DNA from: Amaranthus tricolor
Lineage: Eukaryota; Streptophyta; Magnoliopsida; Caryophyllales; Amaranthaceae
Length of the DNA: 64,000 nucleotides
Assembly (NCBI RefSeq): GCF_026212465.1
Contig: NC_080047.1
Coordinates: 42,467,059 to 42,531,058, forward strand
Direction of reading: 5' to 3'
Shown here: positions 62,501 to 64,000 of the stretch, one piece after another
How positions within the stretch are numbered: position 1 is the stretch's first letter
How the letters are laid out: each line of letters opens with the position of its first letter
Program-made: the position numbers and the translations under genes
The notes under the pieces: generated by a model
What the model was told of the DNA's origin: nothing
The model's database searches: none
Seen by the model: only the letters and a program-made list of their open reading frames with translations

Positions 62501-64000
62501 CCGAATATGAAGCATTATTGATGGGACTGAGAATTTGCTACGAAACGGGAGCCAAAAAATTATCCGCCTTCTCCGACTCCCAATTGATTGTTGGACAAGT
62601 GAACGGGGAATTCGAAGCTAAAGATGACAGCATGAAAATGTACCTGCAGCAAGTAAGGGAATTTGTTCAAAAATTCGACAAGTTCACGTTGGAGCACATT
62701 CCAAGATCCCAGAACGCCCAAGCTGATTCCTTGGCCAAGCTTGCCAGCTCAGCAGAAACATCCGCGGCTCGAGATATAATCTGGGAAGTACTTCCTAACC
62801 CCAGCATCAACTTCATGGTCGATACCATCGACAGATCAGAAACATGGATGGAGCCATACATCGAATATTTGCGGAGTCAGACGCTTCCCCAAGATGAATG
62901 TCAGGCCAAAATGCTCCGGAAGAAAGCCAGATGGTTCGAACTCTACGAAGGAACGCTCTACAAGAAGTCATATACACACCCCCTCCTGAAATGCGTATCC
63001 CCTGAAGAAGGAAACTATATCCTCCGCGAAATACACGAAGGGGGATGTGGTATACACCAAGGAGTACGGACTGTCATTGGGAAAGTCCTTAGAAGTGGAT
63101 ATTATTGGCCCTCACTCCGAGAAGACGCGGAGTATTTGATCAAAAGATGTCCTGAATGTCAGTACCACTCAAAGATAGGAAGGAAGCCATCTAATTACTT
63201 GACCGCCATGCAAGCCGTCCTGCCTTTCGACAGATGGGGCATGGACCTCCTTGGCCCCTTCCCTCCGGCAAAAGGGCAACGCAAATTCATCATTGTGGCC
63301 ATTGATTATTTCACAAAATATGTGGAAGCGGAAGCCCTTAGTTCAATCACGGACAAACAAGTCTGTCAGTTTATATGGAGGAATATCATCACAAGGTACG
63401 GCATCCCCCGGGTGATCGTAACAGATAATGGAAGGCAATTCGTCAGCAAGAACACCATCGAGTACTGCAACAAGTTTAACATCCAAATCAGATTCAGTTC
63501 AGTATCCAGGCCGCAAACTAATGGTCAAGTAGAATCCGCAAACAAAGAGATCCTGAATGGCATTAAGAAGAAGATAGAGGGGGTCAAAGGTAATTGGGAT
63601 GAAGAACTACCAGGCGTCTTATGGGCAAGTCGAACGACCATCAAGGACGCAACGGGGCATACACCTTTCTCTTTAGTATACGGATCTGAAGCCGTGCTCC
63701 CAGTCGAAATAGGCGTACCCTCTACAAGGGTCACCTACTAATCACACGACGAAAATGAGGAAGGAAAAAGAGTAAACTTAGATCTGCTGCCAGAGACAAG
63801 AGGAAACGCAATGCTGAGATCAATAGCACAAAAACAAAAGATGATCCGTAGCTTTAACCGTCATGTCAAAACCAGACGTATTCAAATTGGTGATTTAGTC
63901 CTCCGAAAAGTAGAAGCTACGGGAAAGATCGTGGAGAAAGGAAAGTTAGGGGCCAACTGGGACGGACCTTTCAGAGTCACCCAAATCGTCAAACCAGGAA
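59587..64000 (+). pseudogene. Retrotransposon pol (protease, RT, two RNase H domains, integrase), partial
   Basis: The frame continues from gag. In order: a nucleocapsid-like Cys/His segment (WCDYHKEHGHTMAQC, about 59983), aspartic protease (LVDTGSTADLI, about 60414), reverse transcriptase (KWRMCVDFTDLNKACPKDDY; catalytic YVDD near 61550), an RT-linked gypsy RNase H, and a second archaeal-type RNase H (KLYVDGSSTQSASGAGLL, about 62378; SDSQLIVGQVNGEF). Then comes integrase: HHCC finger (GIHQGVRTVIGKVLRSGYYW, CPECQYHSK) and core (RWGMDLLGPFP, VTDNGRQF, NGQVESANKEIL). The second RNase H marks the Tat lineage. TAA at 63739-63741 interrupts the integrase. The frame then continues to the window end with the integrase C-terminal module (GDLVLRKVEATGK, GANWDGPFRV). 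The 3' LTR is beyond the window. With two stops, this copy is not autonomous. Confidence 0.95.

Overview
The window is AT-rich nuclear DNA of a flowering plant, almost certainly a eudicot. The genes have many exons with GT-AG introns and encode plant-specific families. The intergenic DNA is packed with MITEs, a hAT element and a Tat-type Ty3/gypsy retrotransposon. The style of the repeats suggests Caryophyllales, but that is an impression. No species is assigned.

Layout of the genes. (1) 1038-2453 minus: first coding exon of an SDP1-type patatin triacylglycerol lipase; the 3' exons lie beyond position 1. (2) 6062-7516 minus: unrecognised open exon-like segments around an LTR-like insertion. 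(3) 11894-19847 plus: a very large PICBP-like calmodulin-binding protein gene with five copies of a CaM-binding module. (4) 23796-24083 and 27726-28061 plus: two paralogous single-exon small proteins of unknown function. (5) 31438-38167 plus: a complete seven-exon PMT7-type Golgi methyltransferase (593 aa). (6) 39682-40380 minus: a cluster of three C/D box snoRNAs behind a telo-box/site II/TATA promoter. (7) 43382-49868: a hAT transposon with a perfect 8-bp target duplication; its transposase has lost the catalytic centre. (8) 51666-55296 plus: a phosphomannomutase pseudogene. (9) About 57700-64000 plus: 5' LTR, primer site and gag-pol of a Tat-lineage retrotransposon with two in-frame stops, cut by the window edge.

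From memory, Arabidopsis PICBP, SDP1 and PMT7 are At5g04020, At5g04040 and At5g04060. The gene-rich left half therefore looks like an ancient conserved neighbourhood, with local rearrangement and repeat expansion. The genes do not form one pathway: oil-body lipolysis, calcium/calmodulin signalling, wall polysaccharide methylation and rRNA modification are represented.

Much of the rest is short palindromic transposon DNA. Two foldback families have perfect 10-bp target duplications. One of them carries a reiterated CGCTGTTA/TAACAGCG palindrome and occurs four times. Stowaway-type MITEs (CTCCCTCC ends, TA duplications), hAT-type MITEs and GAGACGGTCTC-ended elements are frequent, often nested or inside introns. 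The best candidates for undescribed biology are the palindrome-bearing foldback family, the small-protein pair, the five-module calmodulin-binding gene with a 96-nt intron-like open insert, and the snoRNA cluster.
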